Shown piece after piece: positions 62,606-64,000 of a stretch of DNA of 64,000 nucleotides (its first letter is position 1; each line of letters starts with the position of its first letter). The position numbers were made by a program, and so were the translations under genes. The stretch is from Adiantum capillus-veneris (lineage: Eukaryota > Streptophyta > Polypodiopsida > Polypodiales > Pteridaceae). The notes beneath the pieces are model-generated. The model worked only from the letters and a program-made list of their open reading frames with translations, was not told the DNA's origin and ran no database searches. Where the stretch lies: positions 65,182,496 through 65,246,495 of the forward strand of contig CM043970.1 of the NCBI GenBank assembly GCA_014529385.2, in the 5' to 3' direction.

Positions 62606-63732
62606 CAGTGATTTCATTAACGTAATCACGATCGGGTGATTATGTCAATAACTTTAGTATTTACACGAAAAAATCACGTGATCACGTTAATTGTTAACGT
62701 GACTTTGATGATGACCTGCAAAAACCTATAGAGCCGGTATATGTAACAGCCGACGGGCCCGCCGCGAAAATGAAAAAGCCCGGGGGGAATAACTATATAT
62801 AGTAAACACTGTGCTAACCGCGGTCTTTTAGCTATGCAAATCCGTGGGGAGTGTATCCGAGTGCCGAGTATAGTCATCTCCTTGTGAATTGACCTAAGGT
62901 TACAGAGTCATAGGTCCTTTTTTGGGCTGAACGGGATTCTTAATTCGGTTACCACTTCTAAAATTCTAATTCGTTTATCGACATAAAGGTACGAAACCAA
63001 AACAACTGAAAAATTGGAGAACAATGCTCATTGCGAAGAAGCCATTGGTCCAAATGAGGGCTGTAATTGGTTTTAGAAGATGAGCATATGTAAATGACGA
63101 GTTGATAGTCAAGGGTCGGATGTCCTATACTAGTGTACCGCGCATAAAAAGATCCTTGAAGTCTTGCATTTGAGTTGATTTACACTTGTCCCTCCACAAT
63201 ATAAGAGCTATAATCCTTGATTGTGTTAAAATAGCTTTTATATATTGAATTGGTTGCATGGGTGCGCTATAATCCTTCACTGGGTAAAGTAGTCCTCAAT
63301 TGAGTGATTGTGTTGAACATTTATTTGCGTTAGTTCATGCATTGGTTTATACAGAGAGTGCATTATGTATTATGATAGATTATTAGTGCATGAAATGACC
63401 AATCATATATTTTATGGCTTTCGTTTGTTTTTTTGTAGATTGAAATTAGATGTGTCTTATTGTTTGCAAATCAAAGTGAACATATAAATAATCATTATAA
63501 TAATAATTGCATAGAGAGATTCATAGCATTGTTATAGTTGTTATGCCATGCATAGACTACATTGCAATGTGTATGGTTGCTCACAATATAGATGATCGAT
63601 ATGTGGATTTACTAGAGTGCATTGAAAATCTCATATTGTGCATCATGGTTACTTTCATATTGAATGGTTTTTAAATTTTAATATATATTGAAAGGAAGAA
63701 AAATGTTTCAAAAACTGAACATCTGGTTCTTT
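62606..63732 (+). mobile_element. hAT 5' terminal region, unit 2
   Basis: It starts CAGTGATTTCATTAACG, which looks closer to a regular hAT end than the first unit's CAATG. Otherwise it is nearly identical to unit 1. Confidence 0.6.
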
Positions 63733-64000
63733 TGTGTTACGTTTTAATTTAAAAGCAACGGAGCAAAATGTGGGCACAAGTGGTACGAAAAAGCCAAAGA
63801 ATAAAAATTCTCCTGGCAAAGAGTGGGATTACGCTCACAATATATGCGACCGATATATGGAGTGGCAATGTAAATTTTGTCACACAACAAAATCAGGCGG
63901 TGCACCACGTATTAAGGATCATTTTTTGGATAGCGCTAAAAAGAGTTGTAAGAAATGTGAACGTCCTCAGGCACCTGCAGTTGCAAAGCGTTTGAGAGAA
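63733..64000 (+). pseudogene. hAT transposase start, unit 2, cut by window end
   Basis: It repeats the BED zinc finger segment of 60529-60796 with changes (KKPKNKNSPGKEWDYAHN), so the finger is still readable. The remainder lies outside the window, and whether unit 2 has a complete C-terminus cannot be told. Confidence 0.75.

Larger units (their letters stand above)
58978..64000 (+). repeat. Two tandem 3.2-kb units (hAT plus LTR fragment)
   Basis: Unit 1 runs from the GA array at 58978 to about 62188; unit 2 starts with the GA array at 62189 and leaves the window. Landmarks recur at offsets of 3,204-3,207 bp: GCTACAAATGG at 59072 and 62279, and TGTTACGTTTTAA at 60531 and 63735. Identity is high, with a small number of substitutions and short indels, so the duplication is recent. 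Confidence 0.92.

Overview
This is plant nuclear DNA made almost entirely of transposable elements and simple repeats. I find no intact host gene. Plant origin is supported by a CACTA (En/Spm) element with plant-type TNPD and Transposase_24-like genes, a captured heavy-metal-associated isoprenylated protein (HIPP) fragment, a gag-only LTR element, a TRIM, and LTRs primed by initiator tRNA-Met. A Penelope-like element (PLE) with a plant/protist-type reverse transcriptase, together with very dense TG, GA and poly-G tracts, points to a large genome, perhaps a fern, a lycophyte or another non-flowering plant. That last step is inference.

Layout. 1-7145: a gag-only LTR retrotransposon (TR-GAG type), its 5' LTR cut by the window edge, inserted in a 62-bp minisatellite (7146-7535). 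7859-8722: an unrecognised broken gene. 9787-19334: a minus-strand PLE with a full 6.7-kb unit preceded by a truncated head-to-tail copy, so that about 2.9-kb direct repeats flank the reverse transcriptase core. 19335-26190: simple repeats, tRNA-derived SINEs and a dispersed repeat family. 26698-27845: a LINE with an inverted 5' part. 30709-31148: an LTR with a PPT before it and a PBS after it. 33840-35724: a complete TRIM in a TG array. 35725-45840: mostly simple repeats, one LTR with PBS (42132-42544) and a few hairpins.

45851-46045 and 47111-47520 hold two arrays of imperfect hairpins. The second is the most unusual signal here: six stem-loops share a loop motif near CGGTAACGCGG, while their stems differ in sequence and stay paired, often through G-T (G-U in RNA) wobble pairs. 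47872-55018: a complete 7,147-bp CACTA element with terminal inverted repeats, a CTA target duplication, a TNPD-like gene, a second Transposase_24-like gene and the captured HIPP fragment. 57320-58330: an unrecognised degenerate coding repeat. 58978-64000: two tandem 3.2-kb units of hAT DNA joined to reversed LTR fragments, the second cut by the window end.

No element looks fully active. The PLE frame has a frameshift and several stops, TNPD has two in-frame TGA codons, and the hAT gene is broken and truncated. The gag reading frame and the CACTA second gene are the best preserved coding regions.
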